Part shown: in pieces, positions 51,601-64,000 of the stretch | How positions within the stretch are numbered: position 1 is the first letter of the stretch | How the letters are laid out: every line of letters begins with the position of its first letter | Assembly: GCA_030544685.1 (NCBI GenBank) | Contig: CP086683.1 | Location: forward strand, 1,612,001 to 1,676,000 | Reading direction: 5' to 3' | DNA: 64,000 nucleotides | Source: Pseudomonas sp. B21_DOA | GTDB taxonomy: Bacteria; Pseudomonadota; Gammaproteobacteria; Pseudomonadales; Pseudomonadaceae | Made by a program: the position numbers and the translations under genes | The notes under the pieces: model-generated | Told to the model about the DNA's origin: nothing | Database searches by the model: none | What the model saw: the letters and a program-made list of their open reading frames with translations, nothing else

Positions 51601-54600
51601 GCTTCAACGTCATCGAGCTGAACACTGAGGTGATTGCCGCGCGCAAGCTGTCGGCGGGGTTGCGCGTGGACAGTTTCTTACACTCGCCATCGAGCGATTC
51701 GCGCCGTGCCTCGGTCTGGGCCAGACAAGCGCTGGCGCGCCAGCGCTCGCTCAGCGAAAACGCGCGCATGGGCACAAGCCTGGCACAAGTGGATGCACGA
51801 TACTGGGCGCAGGCATTCGGCGAGGCCACGCAGCAATTGCGCAGTGAACACTCGCTCGGGCGCGAATATCTGCCGTTGCTCGACACCCTCAAGCCGCAGG
51901 CGGACGGCGCTTTTTCGCTGACTCTGGTCGATGCGCAAAACCCGCGTCAGGCGCGAACGGTCAGTACCATCGACCCGCGATTCAACACGCTCAAAGAGCA
52001 TCTGCAGCGGTTGGTCAAAGCGGCCAAACCCGCGGCCCCGGGTGAGTCTGATGGCGGCAGTCGCTTGAGCTTTGCCTTTGCGATCCAGACCCTGATCACC
52101 GAAATGCGCCAGCGCGATTACCAGGCTGGCGATCAGTTGCCAGCCCTGTCGATTGCCCTGCAAGTGCAGGTCTATGTCAGTTATGCCCAATTGGGTTTCG
52201 GCGTGGTCAGCGATACCGCTCAGGTGATCAACCTGGTGCGGCAGGTCGCCGCCAGTGAGCAGGCGCTGCTGTTGCGTCAGTCGTCGCTGGCCGGCCGTGT
52301 GCTCGGGCCGGCAGCCACTGGTGTCGGCTTTGCGTTCTCGCTGGTCAACATCGGCTTCGACATCTACAACCTTTCGCTGGCGCAGAACCACGAGCAGCGC
52401 TCACGTTTTTCCACGTCGCTGGCGTTCAATGTGGCGGCATTGGGGCTGGACATTGCCGCGCTGGCAGTCGGTGGAACGGTCGGCGCGGCGGCAGCCATTC
52501 TGTCGGTGCCGTTGCTTGGTATCGGCATCGGTGCCACCGCGATTGCCAGTAATCTGGGGCAAATCGCCGACAAGGCTACGGCGGTCGGCAATCATTTGCG
52601 TGCCGTCCACAACGCTTACCAGCCAGGCGCTTTTACTTTTGCCGACGGGACGCTGCAGTTCCCGCCCGAAGCCGTCATTACCCAGCTTGATCTGCAAGAC
52701 CGGCAGGTTCGTTTCGACAGCCAGCGGTTTTATCCGTGGGGCGGCGGCCCGCTGGAGCTGCCGCAGTACAACGATGATCCGAAGCAGATCCACCGATCGC
52801 TGAACATTCGCCAGGCCTTCGGTCTGCGCGAGAGCGCAGCGCTGGCTATCCGCGACGATGCTGCGCTGCATACCGTGGTGCTGCCCTGCACGCCGCTTTG
52901 CTATTACGGTTACGAATATCAACTGGGGGGCGCCGGCTATGTTTACGAGGCCTTGCCGGGAGAGCAGGTTGAACCGCGTAGCGCCAGTGAACATCCCGAC
53001 CCGAACTGGTTGTCGTATTTCAATCCGGTCATAGCAGTGGGCGATACTCTGAGAATACAGCTCGATGAGCGCATCCACACCCGCTACCCGCAATTGCGCA
53101 ACAGTGTGGCGGACAAGCTCGAATACGATGAGCGAGGCAACCGGCGTTTTTATCTGCACAGCACGCCGTCGCTCAAACACATTCTCTACAAGCTGCATCC
53201 GGTTTATAAACCGACCACGATTCGCGTGCAGCTCAACGAGCATGTTCGTCAGTTGGCGGTGCCGACGTTGCCGGTGGAATGGCTGCACAAAATTTCCTAT
53301 GAAATCACCTCCATGCCCGGTCATTGTCAGTTGCGCCTGACTCGCGGTTTGAGCGAGGTGAAATTTAACGGCGTTGGCAAATGGCTGGTGCATGCGCCCT
53401 GGGTCAATCTCGAGCAGGTCCGCTTTGCTGATGCAGTGATCGCGGATGACGACGGCCCACGGTCATATCTGGCGGGGCGTCAATTGACGATTGACGGCAT
53501 CGTGCTTTCGGCTTTCGAGGGGCTGATCGAACTGGCCGGAGGTGAACTGTACGAGCTGGACTGGCAGCACAATGCATTGCGCCTGGTGTCCGTTACCCTT
53601 GGCGATACCCACCATTCCCGCAATGTCCTTGCGCGACTGAGCAAACTCGGTGACGAGGATCGTCTGGCCGCCGGCTATCTGAGGCTTGAGCGATTCAACG
53701 TGCCGTTCACCCCGGCCAGCCAGCCGCTGAGGACCACGGCTTTTTACGATGGCCCGCGCAGACGCCTGTTATACGCGCGCAACCTGCCTGGTGCGGTCAA
53801 CGATGGCTTGCTGCTGGGCGCCGCCACGGCAGATGAAGCGTGGTTTTATCATCCCGATCACGCCACCGTCTGGCGCGTCAATGTGCTCAGCGGGCTGGTC
53901 GTGCAGCGCTATCGTTTGCTGAGTCTTGAAACCGGCACGAAAATCAGCGCTTTCGCGCAACTCGCAGACGGCACTCTGCGCGTCTCGCAGCAGTTGGTTG
54001 AGCGCAAAAACCTCAACATGCGAACCACGCTGGAATTTCACCTGGCTGACAAGGACGTGACGCTGACCGATATCACGCTAAGGTCGCGCGGGTTGGAAAA
54101 TTCCCCCTCAAACCTGAAGAAGGCAGCCGGATCGTGTTTTTCCGTCATCGCCAGAAACAGCCTCGCCCCTATGCCGACGAAACCCCCGGCATGGCTCCGG
54201 CCATCAGCACATGGCGCTACGCACCATATATTCATGCGCAGGCTTATTCCTTCGATCAACTGCTCGAGCGAGCCTGGATCGGCGCGGAAAATGGCCGCTA
54301 CTTCCGCGCGGACCCGTACAGTGACGCGGACAGGGTGTTGCTCATGCCGCGATCCGCTGATCCGGCCACGGCACGGCTGTTCTACAGCAAGCAGAGCCAG
54401 ATGCTCAGCCATGGCATCGAACTGCGTGACAATGTTTTCATGCAGCAAGCGCTGGCGCGGGATGTGGTTGACATCAGACGTGTCGGTGACAGCTATCTCG
54501 CCACGTTGAGCGATGGTCGACTGTTCGAGATCGACCTCGGTGCCCGTGAGGATAACTGGTTGTCCGAGATAGACAGGGATGTGCTGCAGTTCGTCGGCCT

Positions 54601-55831
54601 CAGCCAGCGCTGGCTGCAACAACATCCCGACTGGCTGGCCGCACTGCCGGCGCTGGCCAGGCAATACAACAGCGCAGCATTTGCGATCATCGGCTTGCGC
54701 GCCCAGGCAGGCCAGCCCTTTCTGGCCGCATGGTGCGTAGACGAAAAGCTGGTACTGGCGCAAACGCCTGGCAACCGTGAGCTGACGTTACTGGGCCTGA
54801 CGCCGGACCGGCAAGCCGTCTGGCTGCTGGATTCCGATGCCGGAGCAATCTGGCGGCAAACGCTAGTGTCATTCGAGGAAGCTCGCGCGGCGTTCGGCAA
54901 CAGCAGCGTCGTGCAGCATCGCCAGGCCTTGCCACAGGCCGAACCGGTCTGGTCATCGTGGACATTCGGCGAAGTCCTGCCGCAGGGCGATGGCCTGCTC
55001 GGGCGCACCCGCGAAGGCGTGACGCTGCAACTGCAGGATCAACAACCGGCACGAATTATCGGCACGGAAAATCGCTGGTCCTATCGCCTCGGCGAAACGC
55101 CCGCACAATTGTGCGAGCGTTTGAAGCAACTGCTGGACGGACAATCTCATGCCGCCTTCCTGCCCGTCGAAAATACCGGCAATCGTTACCAGTATTACGT
55201 GCCGACGCTGAATCGGCTGTTTGATGTGACTGCCCGGGAGGATGGCCAGTGGGCGACGTTCCTCGGTACGCGCGATACTGATAATCCGCTATTGCTCGAC
55301 TCGATCGACGAGCTGGTTTTCAGTGCCGGAACGACCGACAGCGTCTGGTTGCCGGGCAGCCATGCCCGCCGTGATGCTCAGGTCATGACGCTGCAAGTGA
55401 GCGATGACCTCACCGAAGTCCTGCCGCTGCTGGTTGACGGCGTGGACACATTGATCCTGAGCTTTGGTTCGCACACGGAGGGCTATCGGATTTCGGCCGA
55501 TAGCTGGCCGCGTCTTGATTGTGTTGTTGTCGATGTGCGGCGTCCGTCCGCCAGCGAAGCGTCGGAGCCAGGCTTGCTCGCGCTCGACGTGGGGGACTGT
55601 GGGCATTGGTTGATGTCGCGGGTTGCTGACGAGCTGTTGCTTGCCGATCCGGACAATGGTCGCAGTCTGATCGTGCGCAACGCCCAAGCGCAGAGCGCAT
55701 GCGAGTTGGCGCTCCGCGTGTCGGGTCGCCTGTATCTGTTCGCGCTGGAGCAATGGTTGCTGGCGTTTGAGGCTGCGCAGGACAGCGACGCCACCGCTAC
55801 GCTGGCGGCCGTGACTGAACAGTTGCCTTGA
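48668..55831 (+). CDS. Large Tcd/LifA-type toxin: glycosyltransferase, C58-like protease and pore domains (three frameshifts)
   Basis: One protein of 2388 residues after restoring three single bases: G at 49864-49867 (VSVAGEMNAHILAHAGSG), G at 50175-50178 (TGPGAAAAGLTKYIEEH) and T near 54101 (ENFPLKPEEGSRIVFF). Residues about 100-500 are a TcdA/TcdB-type glycosyltransferase: PKTMHFVWVGG (110-119), then AAASDVVRLQAEYLEGG and the metal-binding DMD (299-301). Residues about 825-940 carry a C58 (YopT-type) Cys-His-Asp set: Cys831 (GRRCYPLALL), His918 (TGDHALLMAK), Asp937 (FYDPNFAIYAF). Residues about 1205-1310 are strongly hydrophobic, then LPCTPLCYYGYEYQLGGAGY, as in the Tcd pore family. No signal peptide, C80 self-cleaving protease or choline-binding repeats were seen. 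The layout is like LifA/Efa1. A secretion gene is not adjacent. Confidence 0.85.
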
Positions 55832-55850
55832 CGGGTTGAGCCTGCACGAT

Positions 55851-55884
55851 AAAACGCCGCGAACGTTGCCGTTCGCGGCGTTTT
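55851..55884. terminator. Bidirectional terminator between toxin and marC-like gene
   Basis: AAAACGCCGCGAAC and GTTCGCGGCGTTTT make a 14-base stem with a short loop (GTTGCC). T runs lie on both strands. It ends the rightward toxin transcript and the leftward marC-like transcript. Confidence 0.92.
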
Positions 55885-55914
55885 ACCGTGTCCTGTGCGT
55901 AAAACTGCGGGCGC

Positions 55915-56511
55915 TCAAGGCACCAGATAACCTTTGACGCCGGTAAAGATGATCTGCGCCGCCAGCGCGCAAACAAACAATCCCATCAAGCGGCTGACAA
56001 TCTGCAAACCCTGATCGCCGAGAATCCGCTCGATGCGATTCGACAGGTACAGCACCACACCGACAGTGAAACTGGCCAGCGCGATACTCATGATCGCGGT
56101 GAGCTTGTCGTCCCAGTGCGGCTGGCTGACGCCCATCACCAGCAATGCACCGATGGTGCCCGGGCCGACCGTCAGCGGAATGGTCAGCGGCACGATGGTC
56201 ACGTCCTGCTGCACATTGTCGGCCTGCACCGCCGGTTTGCCCTGCGCCATGCCCAGTGCAGAAATGAACAGCACGCTGCCGGCGCCAATGCGGAAAGCAT
56301 CCACGGTGATGCCGAAGACATCGAAAATCACTCGCCCGAACAAATACAGCAGAACGCTGGAAATCAGCGTCGCAAGCGCCACCTTCCAGGCCAGGCGCCG
56401 CTGCTCCTTGCGCGAATAGCCGCGGGTCAGGCTGATAAAACAGGACAACACGAAGAACGGGCTGTAGAGCACCAGCATCTTCAGATAAACGCTGAACAAC
56501 ACATGGAGCAT
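55915..56511 (-). CDS. MarC family integral membrane protein
   Basis: A 198-residue inner-membrane protein of the MarC family (UPF0056) with about six helices. VLYSPFFVLSCFISLTRGYS and the PLTIPLTVGPGTIGALLV segment near residue 110 are the conserved family parts. Its role is uncertain; despite the name, family members are not shown to be antibiotic-resistance factors. It lies between the toxin and retS, all separate units. Confidence 0.85.
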   Translation of the reverse strand: MLHVLFSVYLKMLVLYSPFFVLSCFISLTRGYSRKEQRRLAWKVALATLISSVLLYLFGRVIFDVFGITVDAFRIGAGSVLFISALGMAQGKPAVQADNVQQDVTIVPLTIPLTVGPGTIGALLVMGVSQPHWDDKLTAIMSIALASFTVGVVLYLSNRIERILGDQGLQIVSRLMGLFVCALAAQIIFTGVKGYLVP

Positions 56512-56572
56512 GATGCAAGCTCACTGGCGATGGAGTCGGGGGAGTCTATCAGGCACCGGACAATCTGTCGGT

Positions 56573-59350
<2,778 letters not shown>

Positions 59351-59448
59351 GGCGAAATCCCTTCGTAGGTTGATGCCAGAATATAACGATGCGCGACGAC
59401 CGAACAGCCCGGCGAGGAATGGCATCCCGCGCCGGGCCTGATGATCGC

Positions 59449-60743
59449 TTACTCCTGGGTTTCGCCGCGTTCACGGGCAATGGCGCGGTAGCCAATGTCC
59501 TTGCGGTAGAAGCAGCCTTCCCAATCGATGGCAGCGGCCAGTTTGTAGGCTTGCTGCTGCGCTTCACCGACGGTGGCGCCCATGGCCGTGGCACAGAGTA
59601 CGCGGCCGCCCGCAGTAACGACCTGACCGTCCTTCAATGCGGTACCGGCGTGGAAGACTTTGCCTTCCAGACCCGCCGCTGCATCGAGACCATTGATCGC
59701 CGCGCCTTTAGCGTAGTCGCCCGGGTAGCCGCCAGCGGCCAGCACAATGCCGACGCTCGGACGCGGATCCCACTGCGCTTCAATCTTGTCCAGCGCTTGC
59801 GCCAATGCGGCTTCAACCAGCAGCACCAGGCTCGATTGCAGACGCAGCATCACCGGTTGGGTTTCCGGATCGCCGAAGCGGCAGTTGAACTCGATGACTT
59901 TCGGGTTGCCGGCCTTGTCGATCATCAGACCGGCATAAAGGAAACCAGTGTAGACGTTGCCTTCCTCGGCCATGCCGCGCACGGTCGGCCAGATCACCTG
60001 GTCCATCACGCGCTGATGCACGTCGGCGGTGACTACCGGGGCAGGGAGTAGGCACCCATACCGCCGGTGTTCGGGCCGCTGTCGCCGTCACCGACGCGTT
60101 TGTGATCCTGGCTGGTGGCCATCGGCAACACGTTCTTGCCGTCGACCATGACGATGAACGAGGCTTCTTCGCCGTCGAGGAACTCCTCGATTACCACGCG
60201 CGAACCGGCGTCGCCAAACGAGTTGCCGGCGAGCATGTCGCGCACGGCGTCTTCGGCTTCGGTCAGGGTCATGGCGACGATCACGCCTTTGCCGGCAGCG
60301 AGGCCATCGGCCTTGATCACAATCGGCGCGCCTTTTTCACGCAGATAAGCCAGGGCCGGCTCGATCTCGGTGAAGTTCTGGTAATCGGCGGTCGGAATCT
60401 TGTGACGGGCGAGGAAGTCCTTGGTGAAAGCCTTCGAACCTTCCAATTGTGCAGCACCGGCAGTCGGACCGAAGCAGTCCAGACCACGAGAGCGGAACAG
60501 ATCAACGACGCCAGCCACCAGCGGCACTTCCGGTCCGACGATGGTCAGAGACACGTTCTTTTCAGCGAAATCGGCCAGTTGCTCCAGCGCCAACACATCG
60601 ATGGCGACGTTTTCGCACTTGGCTTCAATGGCGGTGCCAGCGTTGCCCGGTGCAACGAAAACCTTCTGCACACGCGGATCCTGAGCCACTTTCCAGGCCA
60701 GAGCGTGTTCACGGCCACCGCTGCCAATGATCAAAACATTCAA
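59449..60743 (-). CDS. purD: Phosphoribosylamine-glycine ligase PurD (frameshifted)
   Basis: GAR synthetase, the second step of purine synthesis; ATP-grasp fold. [18 protein letters not shown] at the start, [11 protein letters not shown] and GGMGAYS in the middle, [12 protein letters not shown] in the C-terminal part. The frame stops at 60033 with ..YSLPR. One more C on the coding strand (G-run 60044-60046 on the plus strand) restores [20 protein letters not shown] and gives 431 residues. Since this is a core gene, the break is read as a sequencing error. Confidence 0.95.
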
Positions 60744-60846
60744 AGAAAGACTCCTTCGGAGAAGTTACAAGCTACAAGCTGCAAGTAAAGGCGGGTATGC
60801 ATCGCGCCTGATCGCAGCATGTGGCTCTGAATTAGTGAGGCTGCAA

Positions 60847-60885
60847 CTGCAAGAAAAGGCGACTCAGATCAGCTTTTTCTTGCAG
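60847..60885. other. Hairpin in the purH-purD gap
   Basis: CTGCAAGAAAA (60847-60857) and TTTTCTTGCAG (60875-60885) pair across a 17-base loop. The gap also holds several AAGCTGCAAG / CTTGCAGCTT words on both sides (from 60764 to 60905), a short repeat family often seen between Pseudomonas genes. It may act as a partial terminator between purH and purD. Confidence 0.5.
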
Positions 60886-60911
60886 CTCACAACTTGAAGC
60901 TTGCGGCTGCT

Positions 60912-62518
60912 TCAATGGCGGAAGTGGCGCATGCCGGTAAAGACCATCGCGATGCCCGCTTCATCAGCAGCAGCAATCACTTCGTTGTCACGCATCGAAC
61001 CGCCTGGCTGGATCACCGCAGTGATGCCGACCTTGGCCGCATTGTCCAGACCGTCGCGGAACGGGAAAAAGGCATCGGAAGCCATGACCGAACCGGCCAC
61101 CTGCAAACCGGCGTGCTCAGCCTTGATCGCGGCGATTCGTGCCGAGTTGACGCGGCTCATCTGGCCGGCGCCGACACCGATGGTCTGGCGATTCTTGGCG
61201 TAAACGATGGCGTTGGATTTGACGTACTTGGCGACTTTCCAGGCGAAGATCAGGTCGTGGATTTCCTGTTCGGTCGGTGCGCGTTTGGTCACCACTTTCA
61301 GGTCGTCGGCGCTGATCATGCCGATATCGCGGCTCTGCACCAGCAGGCCACCGTTGACGCGTTTGTAGTCCCAGGCAGCGGCGCGGTCAGCCGACCACTC
61401 GCCGCAGGCCAGCAGGCGTACGTTGGCTTTCGCGGCAACGATGGCGCGGGCTTCTTCGCTGACCGATGGGGCGATGATCACTTCAACGAACTGGCGCTCG
61501 ACGATCGCTTTGGCGGTCTCGGCATCCAGTTCACGGTTGAAGGCGATGATGCCGCCGAACGCCGACTCGGTGTCGGTGGCGTAGGCCAGTTCGTAAGCCT
61601 GACGGATGCCGCCTTCGGCGTCCGGGCTGACCGCCACGCCGCACGGGTTGGCGTGCTTGACGATCACGCAGGCTGGCTTGACGAAACTCTTCACGCATTC
61701 CAGCGCAGCGTCGGTGTCGGCGACGTTGTTGTACGACAGTTCTTTGCCTTGCAGCTGGGTCGCAGTGGCGATGCCGACTTCGGCAGGCTTGGCTTCCACG
61801 TAGAACGCCGCGCTCTGGTGCGGGTTCTCGCCGTAGCGCATTTCCTGAGCCTTGATGAACTGGCTGTTGAAGGTGCGCGGGAATTCGCTGCGACCTTCAG
61901 TGCTCAAGGTTTCAGCGGCCTGGTTCACGGTGCCCATGTAGTTGGCGATCATGCCGTCGTAGGCGGCGGTGTGTTCGAAGGCCTTGAGCATCAGGTCGAA
62001 ACGCTGAGCGTAGGTCAGGCCGCCGGCCTTGAGATTTTCCAGAACGCTGGCGTAATCGCTGGCATTCACCACGATGGCCACGTCTTTGTGGTTTTTCGCT
62101 GCCGAACGGACCATGGTCGGCCCCCGATATCGATGTTCTCGATGGCGGTCGGCAGGTCGCAGCCTGGCTTGTTGATGGTCGCTTCGAACGGGTACAGATT
62201 GACCGCTACCAGATCGATCGGCTTGATGCCGTGCTCGTTCATGATCGCATCGTCAGTACCGCGACGACCGAGGATACCGCCGTGGATTTTCGGGTGCAGG
62301 GTTTTCACCCGACCGTCCATCATTTCGGCGAAACCGGTGTAATCCGCGACTTCCACTGCGGCAACGCCGTTGTCACGCAGCAGCTTGAACGTTCCGCCGG
62401 TGGAGAGGATCTCGACGCCCAGAGCTTCGAGCTCCTTGGCGAATTCGAGGATCCCGGTCTTGTCGGAAACGCTGATCAAGGCGCGGCGGATCGGCAGGCG
62501 GGTAGTCTGGTCGGTCAT
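60912..62518 (-). CDS. purH: AICAR transformylase / IMP cyclohydrolase PurH (frameshifted)
   Basis: A bifunctional enzyme for the last two steps of IMP synthesis. N-terminal cyclohydrolase ([17 protein letters not shown]), C-terminal transformylase ([43 protein letters not shown] and the final GMRHFRH). The frame breaks near 62119. One more C on the coding strand gives [20 protein letters not shown] and a 535-residue protein, the family length. ATG 62518 is preferred over an ATG seven codons upstream. As a core gene it is read as intact with a sequencing error. Confidence 0.95.
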
Positions 62519-62550
62519 CTCAATTTCCATCAAAAGCAAAGGAAGTCAGC

Positions 62551-62586
62551 AAAAAAGGCGACCGTTTTTTACGCGGGCGCCTTTCT
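62551..62586 (-). terminator. Terminator between fis and purH
   Basis: On the minus strand AAAGGCG and CGCCTTTTTT pair across a 19-base loop and run into six Ts, right after the fis stop codon. It ends or weakens the dusB-fis transcript before purH. Confidence 0.75.
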
Positions 62587-62601
62587 GGTTTGATTGAATG
62601 C

Positions 62602-62922
62602 TTACAGCAGATCGTACTGCTTGAGTTTCTTGCGCAGCGTGCCGCGGTTCAGTCCGAGCAGCTCACTGGCCTTGGTCTGGTTGCCCTTGACGTAGTTCAT
62701 CACGCTTTCGAGCAGGGGCGCCTCGACTTCGGACAGCACCAGGTTGTACACATCCGTGACGGACGCGCCCTCAAGGTGGGCGAAATAATTGTGCAGCGCC
62801 TTCTCGACACTCCCGCGAAGGGTCTGGCCTTCTTCGCTCGGCGTGTTGAGGTGCTGTTTCAAATTCACGTTGTCGCTCACGGGTGTTGTTCCACTCACTA
62901 AAGTCTCGGTCATCATCGTCAT
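62602..62922 (-). CDS. fis: DNA-binding protein Fis
   Basis: A 106-residue nucleoid protein and growth-linked regulator. The C-terminal helix-turn-helix [20 protein letters not shown] is diagnostic, and the [15 protein letters not shown] helix forms the dimer. It starts with an ATG that overlaps the dusB stop (ATGA) once the dusB shift is repaired. dusB-fis is the usual operon. Confidence 0.96.
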   Translation of the reverse strand: MTMMTETLVSGTTPVSDNVNLKQHLNTPSEEGQTLRGSVEKALHNYFAHLEGASVTDVYNLVLSEVEAPLLESVMNYVKGNQTKASELLGLNRGTLRKKLKQYDLL

Positions 62923-63928
62923 GCGGCCACCCTTCTTCGTCCCCTGTCAGGCTCTTGTAACGCTCGGCGAAGAACTCCCGAACGTCGGCGCATTGTGTTT
63001 CCGTACCATCCAAACGATTGAAACGGGCGCGAAACTCCCTGGCGCCCGGCAAGGTTGCGAGATACCAGCCCACATGCTTGCGGGCAATGCGCACGCCCAT
63101 CACGTCGCCATAGAAGGCGTGAAGGGCAGCCAGATGCTCCAGCAGGATGCGTTCCACTTCGCTCAGTTCCGGCGCGGGCAATTTCTCGCCGGTGCGCAGG
63201 AAGTGATCGATCTCGCGAAAAATCCATGGCCGCCCTTGAGCGGCACGGCCTATCAGCAGGCCATCGGCACCGGTCGCATCAAGCACGTATCGGGCCTTTT
63301 CCGGCGAATCGATATCGCCATTGGCAAACACCGGGATCGACACCGCCTGCTTGATCGCGGCAATCGTGTCGTACTCGGCTTCCCCTGTGTACAGATCGGC
63401 GCGCGTACGGCCATGTACGGCCAGCGCTGTGATCCCGGCCTGTTCGGCGATCTTCGCCACGTTCAGACCGTTCTTGTTTTCGCGATCCCAGCCGGTGCGG
63501 ATCTTCAGGGTGACCGGCACATCAACCGCGGCCACTACGGCCTGCAGGATCTCGGTCACCAGTGCTTCGTCTTTCAGCAACGCGGAGCCGGCGGCCTTGT
63601 TGCAGACCTTCTTGGCCGGACAGCCCATGTTGATGTCGATAATCTGCGCGCCCAGTTCGACGTTGGCCCGTGCCGCATCGGCCAGCATCTGCGCATCGCC
63701 ACCGGCAATCTGCACCGAGCGGGGCTCGGGATCGCCTTCGTGGATCATGCGCATGCGCGACTTGCGGGTATTCCACAGGCTCATGTCGCTGGTAACCATT
63801 TCCGAGACTACAAGCCCTGCGCCCAGACGCTTGCACAGCTGACGAAAGGGCTGGTCGGTGACGCCCGCCATCGGGGCGAGAATCAAACCGTTCTGCAATG
63901 TATATGGGCCGATGCGTACCGCCGACAT
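62919..63928 (-). CDS. dusB: tRNA-dihydrouridine synthase DusB (frameshifted at its end)
   Basis: A flavoenzyme that reduces uridine in the tRNA D-loop. Seen: the start [20 protein letters not shown], the active-site Cys in [16 protein letters not shown] and the FMN-binding [13 protein letters not shown]. As given the frame runs on past its end into fis. One more C on the plus strand at 62930-62932 ends it with [11 protein letters not shown] at TGA 62919-62921, 336 residues, and overlaps the fis ATG, as in other pseudomonads. The longer reading (385 residues to 62771) has a tail unlike DusB and is rejected. Confidence 0.93.
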
Positions 63929-64000
63929 AGGACTTCCCTGAAGTGGGGCCGGATCATGAGAGTTCGAAAAAGGGTGGGCATGATACCCGCTCTCGATGAC

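Noticed and set aside
59449..62518. purD and purH as real pseudogenes
   Set aside because: Each needs just one homopolymer base, all catalytic motifs are intact, and the same fault occurs across the window.
62771..62918. C-terminal extension of DusB into fis
   Set aside because: Caused by one missing base; the tail is fis sequence read in the wrong frame.

Overview
The window comes from a high-GC gammaproteobacterium and looks like a member of the Pseudomonas fluorescens group. The evidence is the gene order dusB-fis-purH-purD-retS ... urtABCDE-ureDAB-ureC ... yegD-like, bacterioferritin-like, desT-ureEFG, which from memory matches the P. aeruginosa PAO1 region around PA4853-PA4893, together with many REP/REPIN repeats of the types common in fluorescent pseudomonads. 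Most proteins read as ordinary Pseudomonas core proteins.

Layout from left to right. Positions 1-590 hold the end of a livF-type ATPase gene, followed by a repeat-rich gap, a short-chain dehydrogenase and a cation efflux gene. From 3476 to 8149, leftward, lie an AGE-family epimerase, the urease accessory block hupE/ureG/ureF/ureE with a good sigma-54 promoter, and desT. Positions 8303-19642 hold a small secreted repeat protein, an AsmA-like protein, a ferritin-like protein, a lipase, an EamA/AraC divergent pair, a PsiF protein, an AI-2E transporter, a DnaK-like ATPase and cbpA-cbpM. Positions 19831-30082 are one leftward nitrogen operon for urea uptake and hydrolysis: urtA-B-C-D-E, ureD, ureA, two acetyltransferase genes, ureB, ureC. 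It has its own sigma-54-like promoter and NtrC-like half-sites. UrtABCDE imports urea, UreABC hydrolyses it, and UreDEFG with HupE supply and insert nickel.

Positions 30384-55831 interrupt the PAO1-like order and hold accessory genes. They are a giant protein built from seven ~225-residue repeats, a copper block (PepSY protein, OprC-type TonB receptor, PCu(A)C chaperone, two DUF2946 proteins), a hidden small antitoxin-like gene, the divergent cobalamin gene set cobL-cbiD-cobK / cobG-cobH-cobI-cobJ, and a 2388-residue toxin. The toxin carries a TcdA/TcdB-type glycosyltransferase domain, a C58-like Cys-His-Asp motif and a Tcd-type pore segment, a layout like LifA/Efa1. The right end returns to core genes: marC, retS, purD, purH, fis, dusB.

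An important caveat is that at least 16 single-base frameshifts break genes, including purD, purH, dusB, urtA and urtC. Nearly all are one base missing from a short homopolymer, and restoring the base gives a normal-length conserved protein. I therefore read them as sequencing or assembly errors, annotate each gene across its full span, and do not call these genes pseudogenes. The two most interesting proteins (the seven-repeat protein and the Tcd/LifA-like toxin) appear broken only for this reason.
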